This document shows, in pieces, positions 23,951-35,475 of a DNA stretch of 64,000 bases. Numbering within the stretch: position 1 is the stretch's first letter; the number at the start of each line of letters is the position of its first letter. The notes beneath the pieces were generated by a model that worked only from the letters and a program-made list of their open reading frames with translations, made no database searches and was not told the DNA's origin. Made by a program: the position numbers and the translations under genes. The stretch is from Laguncularia racemosa (lineage: Eukaryota; Streptophyta; Magnoliopsida; Myrtales; Combretaceae), in NCBI GenBank assembly GCA_037954665.1, contig JBBMOL010000008.1:10633559-10697558 (forward strand). The letters are read 5' to 3'.

Positions 23951-24480
23951 CATGTAACTGGATATATATGTATGTATGAATGTATGTATGTATATATAGT
24001 TGAGGTTTTTGTGTGTAGATAGGTGTGCTTTGTTGTGGATGTACAGTTGTGTATCAAAGCTCATTGAAGTGTGCATGTCTCTACATTGAATGTGTATTTT
24101 TGTGAATGGGTGTGCGGTATAGTGTGCTCGCTATTGTGGTTGTATGTCGTAGTGGCATCTATGAGTGCAAGTGTGTGTATTGCTAAGCGTATCTACTGGT
24201 GTGTGTGTGTGCATGAGTATTTCTATGTGTCTTACAGTTGTGTGGTGTGTCTATACTAAGTATGCATGTGTGTTTTATGTCTTTCATGTGCATGTGTATT
24301 CAGTGTGTTGTGTGTGTTGCTTGGTGTATGTGTGCTGCATGTGCGTGTTATCCGGTGTGAGTGTGTATGTATGTGCAATGTGTGCTGCAGTGTGAGTGTG
24401 CATGGCGTATGTGTGTACTGTAGAGCGTGTATGTGAGGTATGTGTGTGTATGTGTTTTTCGGGTAAGATTGTGTGTGAAA
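23950..24480. repeat. TG-rich low-complexity tract
   Basis: About 530 bp of degenerate TG/GTATG repeats on the plus strand, starting with a tatgtatg run near 23965. Open frames on both strands here are low-complexity (Cys/Val-rich, Thr/His-rich) and not genes. Confidence 0.8.
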
Positions 24481-25631
24481 CTCCAAAGAATTAGGCCAGT
24501 TTAGATAATAAAATAAATCAAGACAACCATTTAAGGTCTCAATAAAGTAGAATACAATACCCGGATTTTTTTAATTAAGACTTTCGAAAGATTTTTATCT
24601 ATACTTTACAATTAGGCATCAAAGATTATTGCCTACGTAAAGTTAGTTGTCAATCTTTATGTAACAAGAGTTTATTTAGTCAATTTAAGATTCTTTTAAA
24701 TATTTGTAAAGAATTTTTCTTCTTTTAAGAGATGTAAACTATTAGCTTGTCTAAGGAGTTTTTTTGACCAACTTCTCAAGAAAGCTACCTCAAAGTTAAC
24801 TTCTTAAAAAAGGCTACTTCACTAGCTTTTTAAGGAAGTCATCTTGATAAACTTGATGACAAAGTTTTCAATAGCTTTTTAAAGAAAATCACTTAATTAA
24901 CCTCTCGATAAAACTACTCATCTTGCAAGACCTTAAACCTATGAGATGAGTTAGTCCCTAAATCTAGAAAATTTTATCTTGAAATAGTAAAATAAGGTTA
25001 ACATACTATAGTTAACTTAGGACCTAAGTTGACTAAAGTAAACTCTCAAGTTGACTTAAGACTTCTTGAGTAATGATGTAAGTTGACTTGCTTACAAAAC
25101 CAAGTAGACTCAGCTAATCTCAAACTTATAAGATGAATCTTAGTAATCTAAGCGTATAAATCAAAGTTAAATTCCACAAGAAAACCAAAACTTCTACTAG
25201 TTAATACCAACTCCTTGTACTTCTATTTAATCCTAAATTGAGCTATTAGGTGATAGTAAGATCCTTATCCTAACTAGAATATCTTATGGAAAAGGAAAAC
25301 AAGTATGAATACTTGATAGATTTAGTTTAGAGATCAAAATCAAAGATCACAAAAAGTATTTTTGTAGGTACTAATCTTAGAAATCCTATTAGATAAGGAA
25401 ATATATCTAAAATTTAGCTTTAAATGAACTTGAGTAAGGTCTAGGAGCTAGAGAAGACTCGATATTTTATAAATTAACCTAAGTTAACATAGACAAATTA
25501 AAAGTCAACTTGAGTCAACTGACTCTACTTGACTCACTAACTTAAGTCTTCAATTTAACACCCTAGGAAGACTTAATTAGACTTGGAGCATTAGAGCTAC
25601 GACCTAAGTTAACTTAGGAAAGGCTTACATC
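24481..25631. other. non-coding stretch
   Basis: No coding or RNA signal. 24770-24920 has a loose ~28-bp repeat around agctttttaa..gaa, and gttgactta motifs recur at 25010-25130 and 25480-25620, suggesting an eroded repeat. Confidence 0.5.
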
Positions 25632-26363
25632 CCATTTACTTTGCCGTAAGTGGAATTCCATTATGGCTCTATTACGTATGGAATAGTTATTGCGTTGTTT
25701 ACTTCACACAATAGGAATTCGTCACCAAATTGAAATTACATAAATCACTGAATCACCATTCCCTAGCTAAAGCAATGTAATAGCAATTCAGCCTTCATTT
25801 TTTTCCTAAGCATATCCACATTGAAGAAGTAGAGGAAGAGGGTTTCGCTGGATCTGTCGTAGAGATCCCGTCGTCGGTTGCAGTCGATCATCACTTGCTA
25901 TTCTTCGTTAGAGGTGCCATCGATCAGTCATTGTCATTGGAAATGTTGTTAGTTGCCTCCATTAAATTGTAAGAAGGAGGCAATCGTCATCGGATTTGGC
26001 AAGTGCAGCTCGTCATCGCTTTTGCTAACCATCATTGCTTGCACACCATCGTTGTTGTTATCCATTGATCACTACCGTTGTTGATCTGTAGGAAGGAGGC
26101 TTATGTCACTGAATCATACATTGTACATCCCGTCGTTGCTTACTCCCATCATCGTTGGTCTCCATCGTTGCTGCTGTCCAATGAGTGGCATCAGATCTAT
26201 GCATTGATTTAACCCTTATTCCTTCATTTATTCTCTCAAGTAAACAGTGTAGTCTCAATTCCATTACATCTAAATAAACATCATCATACTAATTCGCTGT
26301 AATAGCTCTTCCCCAATAATAGCTATTCCATTATAGCTTCATTCCATTCAATGAAGTAAATGG
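25632..26363. mobile_element. small TIR-bounded element, probably non-autonomous DNA transposon
   Basis: Perfect 10-bp inverted ends CCATTTACTT (25632-25641) and AAGTAAATGG (26354-26363) continue as imperfect inverted repeats rich in GGAAT/ATTCC and TATAATGGAATAG-like blocks for about 60 bp. The ~732-bp interior has locally higher GC than its surroundings (25830-26210, with repeated tcgtcg/catcgttg words) and could be a captured fragment or repeat. No target duplication or transposase was found, so the superfamily is open. Confidence 0.6.
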
Positions 26364-26999
26364 AAAGTTAGTAGACAAGACACCAAGGATTTATATGAAA
26401 CCCTTTTCCAATAGAATTAATGAATTTAGCTTAGTAAAAGTTTAGTTGAAAACCATCAACGTATTAGTTTACACTAAACTCTTTATCAAATAGTTTAATC
26501 TTATTTCAATTTTGTCATCTAGTAGCCTAAACTCGAATTGAGTCAAATTTTATCTATAGGACCCGTACTTAGCCCCAAATATTCCTTGAGTATTAGATCT
26601 AAAAACCCAAACTTAGTTGATTAAAGTCTACTCCCGCTTAAGTCAACCTTTGATAAGCAATTAGACGATTCAAGAAAACTTTCCATGACTTGATTCAATT
26701 CCTTTCTAAATCTATCAAATCTTATCTTAACCATAAAGATTAACAACCTAAAACTTAGATCAACAAAAAAAAAACACAAATTAATAACAAACCCATTATA
26801 AAATAAAATTGAAATTGGAAATCCTTAAACTTTGACTTAGAAGCACCTAAGCGGTAAGGTTGGAAACCACCTCCTAATCCTAATATATTTTAACTAATTC
26901 TTTCCACAATTCATTTTTACATCTTAATTACTTAATAGCACACAAAATACAAAGGAAAACATAAGAAAAATTACATAAAACGTACCCGTTCCACTTCCT
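26364..26999. other. non-coding stretch
   Basis: AT-rich; nothing recognisable on either strand. Confidence 0.5.
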
Positions 27000-28150
27000 C
27001 TAGGTGGCATCTCTTCCATGTGAAGTTTCCACCATGCAAATTTAAAAAAATCAATACCCTTATCTTATCTTATAGAAAATGACATTACGATCATGCCCTA
27101 TCTTGAGTTATCTTCTTGGATAGATTTCCACAAGATAATTAATGAAATAAACCCCTAGACTAACTGGTTTCGTCTCCCTTCACTTGGCATCACTTACATG
27201 AGAAGTTTCCGTCAAGCATCTTTCATTTTCAAACATTATCTTATCTTATCTTACCTCTATCATATCTTATCCTTATCCTAACCTATGCTACCTTGACTAA
27301 AGCTAGAAAAATGACTTGGAAATTATGTAAAAAGGCCATGCTAAAATTGGTTCCAAATGCCCCAAACTCTTTATATGTAGATGCCTTCCAGTTTCATCGC
27401 CATGTCTTCATTTGTTTCACCTTATCTTATCTTATCTTATCTTATCCTATCCTTATCAAATATTACCCAAATTACACCCTATTATACCTTGTTTACTTAT
27501 TAAAAGGAGATGGAAAAATTAAAAACGATGAGCCCTCAAAAACAGATTGAATTCCCTTTCTTCAAGTAGACACCCCCATGTAGTTTCACCTAACATGTCA
27601 TCATCCAATTCGCCCCATCTTATCCTTAATTTAATCTAAACTATCCTAAACTAACTTGATTAAACTAAGATAAAGACCTGCAAATATCATTGAAAAATTA
27701 AAGTTTTAGAGTCGGTTAATCAAAACGAAAATTACATGCAAATGTCATCTCTAAAAACACTTTGTTACTTAACCCTACTTCATCCCATTTTTAAGGCCAT
27801 CTTATCTAATCTTAACATAATCAAAATTAACCCAAAAATTACCATGATTAAGCTAAGGAAGTGATATGCAAATGGACAAAAAAAGTAGCTTAAGAAACAA
27901 CTTAGAACCCACCAAATGTTGCCCTCCTCTTTTGACTATGTTAACACCATGTGATTTTATCCATTTGCTATCATTTACCCTATCTTATCCTAAGTCATAA
28001 ACACCCTAAATTATCCTATTAAATATTAGGCTAATAATAACCTTAAAACCTGCCCAATCTCGTCCCCTTAGGCATGGAAAATTAGAACATAAATTAACTA
28101 CAAAACAATAAAATCTAACTACTATAAAAGGGGAAATGAGAAAGATAACC
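27000..28150. repeat. degenerate ~190-bp repeats with CTTAT runs
   Basis: A block like GGCATCTCTTCCATGTGAAG (27007) recurs diverged at 27187 and 27380 and more weakly after 27570. Each is followed by a TTATCTTATC run and a gene-poor tail. About six periods of 180-200 bp can be traced. The (CTTAT)n runs are clearest at 27057-27075, 27238-27262 and 27419-27450. Confidence 0.5.
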
Positions 28151-29049
28151 TACCTAAGTAAAACCCCCCATCTCCCATGCCACTTTGAGACTCTCCACCA
28201 AACACAACTAATAGTCCTTTAAGAAGTAAAAAAAAATCATCTATAGTTAATCCCACTTGCATCTCCAAAACTGACAAAAGTTTTGAGACCACTAACTCCA
28301 TGCATTTAGGTAAGAAGCTTCAACTTCTTTGAAGTTTGTAAGGCTTCTTTGTTTGGGGAACCGTGCTCTCAGACAACCTCCTAGGTAAGGTGAGGTGCTT
28401 CATCTAGGTAAGTATAGAGGTCAATCAAAGTATAGATGGCTTAAATCTAAATCTTTTATGGTTATAGACTCTCATGAATGTGTTGCTTGCATTTATTACG
28501 TATGCATTCATTTCATATGTAGATAGATTTCACGATGTACTAATTAATATTTGATAACTTGCTTAAATGATAGTAGTGATAGACGAACTCACTCAGCCAT
28601 GGTTTACTCACCTCCCAATAGTTTGTCTTATAAGGTACTCTAAAGCTGGGAAATTGGCTAGGATTAAAGTGATGAGTGTTTTAGACTCAACCTCTAAGAA
28701 TAGATGGAGAATTAGAAGGTAGTTAAAAGTCTAGGATGAGTAAATAAGAATTTGTAAAGCTATTTGTTTTAGAACTTTGTCATTTTCCAAAACGTTTTTG
28801 AACCAACGTTCTTAAATGTTGAGATCACTTGGTTTTACTATTTGGTAGGGGATACCGATTCTCTACGATTCTGGTAAATTGTAATATATCAATTTCCATG
28901 GTTATTTTCATAATAATTAATTATATGTATTATCAACTATGATGAGGAATGATTATTTAATTATATTCTTGCAACCTCTGGCTTGTAAGGTGGTTTTTAT
29001 ATTGTAGGTGTATACATGAGATAGTAACTATCAAGCAATTCTACTTACC
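28151..29049 (+). other. non-coding stretch with LTR-end-like motifs
   Basis: Near 28575-28640 the sequence (aactcactcagcc, then actcacctccc) resembles the part of chromovirus LTRs upstream of their 3' end (compare aactcaccc near 36645). A cctataggttgttatag string at 29053 could be a decayed LTR end. No primer site follows, so this stays a suggestion. Confidence 0.3.
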
Positions 29050-29585
29050 CCCCTATAGGTTGTTATAGAGTGTGTGTGCATGTGCATGTTATTCAATGGG
29101 AGTGTATGTGTACACATTGTGTACCACAGTGTGTGTGTACATGGTATGTGTTGCAGTGCGTGTGTTTATGGTGTGAGTGCAGAGCGTATGTCCTCTGTTG
29201 TGTGTGTTACTTTGGGTTGAGTGTATGCATGGTATGTGGGTATTGGTGTGTGTGTATGTATTCTGTGTGATGTGTGTGTTTGTGGTACGTGTGTGTATGT
29301 GTGATTGCTATATTGTTGTGTAGTGGTTGCTGCCTATGTATGCAAGGGGTGTAGGCATGATGTGTAGCTAGTATTGTTGTGTATGGTGCGTCTATGAGTC
29401 TTTCATGTGGGTAGCTAGTGTGTGCGATGTTGTTGTGATCAATGCGTGCTGTGTATAACCGCGTGCGTGAGTTGTTGCTCATGCTCTGTGTGTAGGAGAG
29501 TAGCATCACATGTTCGTGTTGCGTCGAGTATGTGAGTCGTGTTGTGTGTGCATGCTGTGTGGTGTGTTGAGGCATAAGTGTTGTT
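29050..29585. repeat. second TG-rich low-complexity tract
   Basis: About 535 bp of degenerate TGTGTG/GTATG sequence, very like 23950-24480 in make-up and length. Frames through it are low-complexity only. Confidence 0.8.
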
Positions 29586-29989
29586 GGTTTGTGGAAGCTT
29601 ATTTTACATGGGGGGTGGTACTTGAATATATATAATGTAATTTCTTTTAAGTTATTAGATTATTTTAATTCATAAATATTTTCTATTTATTATGATCTTT
29701 TACATTGACTTTATGATGATTAAAAGATCATTCTCATCATAAGAGCATTTTTACCGAGGGCTTGTTTGAAGGTTTACTTATGGCACCATGCCAGCATCCT
29801 GATAAACTGTTTACTTTGGTCAATGGTTTATTTTCAACAAAGTTCTTCAACAATTTTTTTAAAATTTTAATAGATCTTATGTTGTTAATACTTTCCATAT
29901 AGTACTTCAAATATTTATTCAAGATTATTGAAATATGAAGAGCTAATTTATTATTATTACATATAATAATAGAAATTTTTAGTTTACTA
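29586..29989. other. non-coding stretch
   Basis: AT-rich. A 61-codon minus-strand frame (29922-29737) has no recognisable domain. Starts with a short purine/G run (catggggggtgg, 29608). Confidence 0.4.
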
Positions 29990-30960
29990 TTAAAAATAAT
30001 TTATAAATATAAATCATATTAATTTTTTTTGGCACGAGAAGTTATAATAATACAATATCATTGCTCATGGGCAAAACAAGATAGATAATAATTAAATTTA
30101 AAACCATACAAGTTAAACTACATAGCCTACTGGGAAAAATGCATGCCCTTATCTAAGTGTCCTAAGAAGTGGCAACTTCAAGCATGATTGTTAGAGAATC
30201 ATGATCTCTTTTAAGTATACATGCCTTGTCATTCAACTAGATAGTTCTTCCACTCTGCATACATTAAATTCTTCCCAACATATCGGGAAATCCACATTAC
30301 TTGGCAACATTAAGAAAGTGCTTGATATTGGCATGATTAGGCATGTGTAGATACTCATCACTAAAACAGGCAATGACTACTTCAATAGATTTCTTGACGT
30401 AATGTATTATTGTGCCTTCAACCGTTCATAAGTAGTCATCTAACGCATCACCTGCCATTCCATATGCTAACATTCGAATAGCTATGGTGTACTTTTATAG
30501 TAGTGAAGCGCTAAGTTTACTAGTAAGCAATAGCATTCCTCTATTCTTTGAAATAGGGATTGTAATCTTAGAATGCTTGTACGATGCAAAGGAACATGGC
30601 TTTTCTGATTCGAGATCTTCACACTGAAATTGCTCATTAGTATAACCGGGTCATTTGGTAAGTGATAGTTAAATAGACAATTGTGACCTTTTAGACAACC
30701 TCATCTACATACTTTCTCTTAAGTCTTCTAATGGAAGAATTTTTACATATCTCTAGGAAGTATTTGATATAAACAAGTAATTAGGTTAGTCCATGAAATG
30801 CTCATCTCCAATAAAGTAAATTCTTCAATTGCTTTGTTGTCATTATTCTTTTACTCAAAATTGGAGCTACTTGAGCTGCTAGTTAACCTAATGTATGTAG
30901 AGAGTAAGGGATACCATAGACTTGAATGAGAATGAGAAAATTGAAAGTGCATCATGAAGA
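29990..30960 (-). pseudogene. PIF/Harbinger-type transposase remnant
   Basis: Minus-strand reading with many stops. In order: an N-terminal block RKAMFLCIVQAF then DYNPYFKE (about 30610-30540); TIAIRMLAYGMAGDALDDYL (about 30500-30440); KKSIEVVIACFSDEYL then MPNHANI (to 30330); GFPDMLGRI (about 30280); and, after a decayed stretch, LTIMLEVATS and a PMSNDI block (near 30070). This is the order of plant HARBI1-like DDE nucleases, including GFPGMLGS- and SNNDINVL-type motifs. The C-terminal part is missing; no terminal inverted repeats were identified. Confidence 0.8.
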
Positions 30961-31239
30961 AGTACTCTTTGCATATATATAGAAGAATTTCAATGGATAC
31001 TTTAATTTTTTTTTGCATTAACAAGCACTTTTACAAGGACTAGTTCTTTAAGAAGTTATTTGATTAATAAATAATTTTACAATGAATTGATGGACAATTA
31101 GAAAATGAATATATTTGAATGTTATGAATTCTTTTGCAATATATATTTTTTTAAATCAGTTTAATTGGTAAATACTTTTATATTGATTAGTATTTAAATC
31201 TCTAACTTCCTCAATTGAAGTTCATACATTGGCTAGTTG

Positions 31240-31960
31240 AAAATAAAACCAAGGTTCTTTCTTTTGATAATCTCCTTATGCATCTCCTCTATCCAATGAC
31301 TCTATACCTCATCCATTGATGATGTATCAGCCATCATGATTGACTTTTCTCATTTGAGCCACTTTTGATGTTCTTTCTCATGTTTGTAGTGTTCCTACTT
31401 TTGCTTGCAATATTTCTTTTCCATGGTTGTTTCAAGTTCTCTATCTTTACTTTCTTTATTTTTACACAGCAACTCAATTGTATCACTATCTAAGCTTCTT
31501 AAATCGTATAACCCATGAATGAATCCTTTAATCATCTCATTACTTCCTGCTTTTTCCTTTCCTTTCCTCCTTATCACTGCTTTACTAGGTGGATGGATAA
31601 CTTGCTAGCTTACCTCATCATTGATTGATAAGTCATTATTTGAGGATGAGCTAGTTATGACTGGATGTATTGATCTTGGTTCACTTACTTTGACATTTCT
31701 TCACAATTTCAAAGAGTCATCTATTTGGTTTCATTACGCAATATCAAACCATAATGTTTGAATGTGCATGGTTTTTTCTCATTGTCTTTATATAGATCAT
31801 AAGCATCTTTCATATAATGATGCTTAGTCTTCCCACTTTATACTCATTGTTTTATTTGATCATAGTAAGCTCTAGATTTCATAATATCCCTTGAGATTTT
31901 TTACCATTGGTCTATGCATTGTTGCCATGTTCATTTCTATGGACATTTTTCCTTCTTGAA
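31240..31960 (-). pseudogene. PIF/Harbinger-associated ORF1 (Myb/NAM-C-like) remnant
   Basis: Upstream of the transposase on the same strand. Blocks RSWQQCIDQW then MKSRAYYDQIKQ and KDAYDLYKDNEKKPCTFKHY (about 31930-31760) match the Myb/SANT-like DNA-binding half of the plant Harbinger partner protein. A Ser-rich linker and SKAVIRRKGKEKAGSNE (about 31590-31540) match its C-terminal, NAM-associated region. A 60-codon open piece spans 31577-31395. In PIF elements ORF1 works with the transposase. Orientation and spacing suit one old element covering both. Confidence 0.68.
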
Positions 31961-32889
31961 GGCTTGTTCTTCCTCAAAACTTTCATGGACTCATTGCTAC
32001 AAAGTCTGCAATGGCTAGTTGTTCTTAACAATTAGGTCTATACTAACCCTAACCATGTGTAAATAAGATTTTTTTCATTGTTTCACTCCCATTTACCTCT
32101 TCGTACTCACTCTCGTCCTCTATTTTATTTATTTATTTTTGCATTGAAAATTGTAGATACTGTGAACTTGTACCGATTGGTTTTTTGATGATTGATAAGA
32201 ATTTGATTGAGGAAGAGTTGTCTCAAGTGATATATATTATTGAATGTTTTCATGCGTAGGGTGAGGAGCATATTGAAAATATATTGGCATCATGCACTTA
32301 GGGTTTTGATTGAAATTTTGTAGGTTTTAATTCACCATTGAAAATTTTTAAGGAAATTAGAAATTTGAGAGTCCTTGAAAAAATGCATCAAGTGGAAAAC
32401 AAGACCCACCTTGCAAAGTTGGAAGCAATTGAAAATTTTTTGAGTTTTGCAAGTGCTCGAAATGCAGCAAAGTTGAATATTTATTGGGCTTCATGTATAA
32501 CCTCAAATTAGAAGTAGAGAGATGTCTTAGAAGGATGTAGTTTATAGTGAAAATTTTGAGTGGAAAACTTATTTTACACACATATATATAGATAAAAACC
32601 AACAATAACAATTTTTTTTTTTTTTTTGAAAAAGGTTAAATGGCCATAGCAAGCAATGACACATTTTGCAGCCAAAACAATAGAGCCGTCGTAATGAGCA
32701 ATAGAATTGTCTAATGAAGTCAGACTTTTATAAAATAATAATAATAAAATAAATCTAAGCACCGATGCTTGGCAAAACACCTCATCATCCTTTAAGCAAC
32801 TTTGGTGGGTGACTTTATCAAGTGGAGTGGATTACTTGGCATGGGTATTTGCACCAAGTGGCCTTTATAAAGATTCTCAAATGGACATT
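31961..32889. other. non-coding stretch
   Basis: Short minus-strand frames (32611-32357, 32780-32574) are hydrophobic and not recognised. A T-run lies at 32612-32627. No feature can be supported. Confidence 0.4.
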
Positions 32890-34120
32890 GTTTGAAAATA
32901 TCTATGCATGTTAATATTTGGAAAAACCCACATAACACACATAGAAAGTTTCTCCATGGGAATACAAATGTCATACTTAAAAGTGAGAGCAAAACTACAT
33001 GTGACGCCAATTGTTCGGCCACTATTTTGCTTCTTCTAACTTCTCCCATGAAAATTGCACTATTGAATGCTAAAGTAGATGTGAATAACGCTAGCAATTT
33101 TTTAAATGACATGATAACATAAAGATGATACAATAGAGAACATGACTATAAAGATAAAGTATGAAAGTAACACGTGCACTACATAAAAGTGATACAATTA
33201 TGACAGAAATAAGTAAGATTATATTGTAAATTAATTATTTATAATCTTCTTTTAATTTTATATACTTTTTAGTAAGGACATGAAATCGACATGAAATAAG
33301 GATACAAGTAAGACTTGCTGATATGAAATCCCACTCCTAGATGTAAAACACGAAGCAAGTCCATTTGACACAGTGGTGTTGAAGTATGTTTTTCAAATCC
33401 TATCTTTATAGCTAATACTGATTTGTAGAATTCCAGATACTGCAAAATTGATTATAAAGTCAAATGCCATATCATTATCAAATTTTTTGTATTATAGGCT
33501 GTGAATTTAGTAGCAAAGTAAATCGTATCATTTGACTAATTATTTAAAATCATCTACAACAAATTTATGTGTAAATCAAGGAGACAAATTATAAAGTGTT
33601 TAATCATCACCAACATAATTATGATAGGGGAGAAAACACGTACATCATAAAATCGTATAGCTAGAAATGGTTCCAACGTCCTCTTTCCTTTAAAACATAT
33701 ACTTCCTACTAATAGTTACCAAAAAAGAAAATACAGGATGAATAAATTTTGAGAATAGATATTAATGTTTGCTGCATATGTAACTTGTGAAGATATATGG
33801 TTCAATGAAGGCAAGATATCAAACAATTTCATGCAAATATAATTGAAAGTGTCGACTTAGAAAGCAAGAAAAACAAACCTTGTGAATAAAAGGATTGCCT
33901 TGGTCCTTCACTTTTGTAGGAAATGCTGCAAGGCGATTTCGGCAGCATTTTGTTCAGCTACTTTCTTAAAAGTAAAGACCCCTCAAAGTAAAAACACTGG
34001 TCATCCCCAACATAAATGCTCGAAACATGGATGTAGGAACCCATTGTTCATAATCATACACTTTCGAAGTGGATTACCTAATATCTAAGTGCATTCTTGC
34101 AATCGGTTCTTCAGCATTGT
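32890..34120 (-). pseudogene. DRB4-like double-stranded RNA-binding protein pseudogene, copy X
   Basis: Three exon-like blocks on the minus strand. Block 1 (34120-33868) follows an acceptor-like ttttgcaacttcag and reads MLKNRLQEC at its start and FKKVAEQNAAEIALQHF, the end of a first dsRNA-binding domain; after a shift it reads VKDQGNPFIHK before a donor-like AAG/gtttg. Block 2 (33446-33335) follows ttttgcag and reads EFYKSVLAIKIGFEKHTST. Block 3 (33080-32900) reads LFTSTLAFNSAIFMGEVRRS then KIVAEQLASHVVLLSLL, the second dsRBD. Such proteins bind small-RNA precursors with Dicer-like enzymes. Stops and shifts show it is dead; introns are retained, so the copy is DNA-level. Confidence 0.75.
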
Positions 34121-34199
34121 AATGCCTGAAGTTGCAAAAATAAACATGAGATATAATTAACTCTCATTATCCTAACACATTTAATATAAAAACCAAGGC

Positions 34200-34552
34200 A
34201 AGCATTTTGTGAAAGTTGAACTATTGAACAATAAAGTAGATGTCAATGAGTTGACAATTCTAGTACAATGCGATAACACAAATAAGAATATGGTATGATT
34301 AAAAACACAATTATGAGAGAAAACACAAAGTGACACATATATGATACAAAAGTGATGCGATTATGACAAAAATAAACATAATTATATTGTAAACTAACTA
34401 TTTGTGGTTTCCACTCAATTTTATATACTTTTTCGCATTGACATGAACTTGATGTGAAATAAAGACATGAATACAATCCATTAACATGAATTGCCACCCA
34501 TTGATGTAAGAAGTGGAGGAAGTCCTTTTGATTTGGTGATGGTGCAAGTAGG
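34200..34552 (-). pseudogene. DRB4-like pseudogene, copy Y, 3' part
   Basis: Collinear with copy X 33055-33383, so a tandem duplication. On the minus strand exon 2 reads KMVFEKPTCTITKSKGLPPL across the junction with 43508, and exon 3 starts LTSTLLFNSSTFTK near 34250-34210 before being cut off next to copy X exon 1. The chromovirus starting at 34553 interrupts the exon 2 codon run. Confidence 0.7.
34548..34552. other. left target site duplication GTAGG
   Basis: GTAGG directly before the chromovirus LTR; the same five bases follow the 3' LTR at 43508-43512. The duplication proves the element's exact ends. Confidence 0.93.
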
Positions 34553-35475
34553 TGTAAAATACATGTTTAATATATATATTTATTAAATATTATTATAATT
34601 GGAACCAAGGTTAAACACATAAATATCTTAAAGATATGGGGCAATTTGATCTTTTCATGGCTAAGATATATAAGTTTTGTTTGACTTAGTGCTCCCCTTT
34701 TTACCATTTGCATAGCAGTAAATAAAGAGACGCTCTTAGAGACCCTTAAGGTGACCTAAGTAACACCTACCAAAATCAATTCGATTTCATTAAGTAAGGG
34801 TTCTGATAATCAAGATGTTTGTTTTTGATAATGGAATTGTGGAATTTATGACCTTTTGTTAGAATTCAAAACATGGAACGAGACAGAACGAGCGAGGGAT
34901 CAAGTGAATTGAGGAATCAAATCATAGATTGAGACAAGTAAGTGCATCAATCCATATAACGTAATAGATTAACAAAATTTTAAGATTCAATTAGACTTAG
35001 AATCATAGAAATTAGGCTGAGGAACAAATTAAAGAAGAGGAAAAGTGGTTTGTATGGAATAGTGTAGTACACAATAGGGTACACACCTATGTAGAAATAC
35101 GAATGTGTATATAAAGGTACATGGACAAAGAATATGCTCATGTGCTTGGGCATGTCAAATTGTGAAAATACATGGAAAGGTATGCGGCTATAATATATGA
35201 CAATATACCTAATTGTGCTAAAGTACACGACCTAATGCACGACTGTGTTCATAGAGAAATTGCTTTACTCGATTTATTTTCTCTCTATTTGAATTTTTAT
35301 TTAACTTAAACACCTAATATAACCCTAGAATTTCCTATAGATTAAGAGAAGTGATCCTATAATGATTAAGTGAACAGAATTGAGTAACTTAGATAATACC
35401 TAGACTAGTACTAAGAGTAAATTTTTACATTTTGCCAGATTACAATTTAATGGTTAACTAAAGATAAGTCCTGTG

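Noticed and set aside
24071..24486. Overlapping frames on both strands in the TG tract
   Set aside because: Cys/Val- and Thr/His-rich translations of dinucleotide repeats, not genes.
27050..27450. CRISPR-like array from the regular CTTAT blocks
   Set aside because: Repeats are degenerate and simple, spacing varies, and the sequence is clearly plant nuclear.
29070..29575. Frames on both strands in the second TG tract
   Set aside because: Same low-complexity artefact as the first tract.
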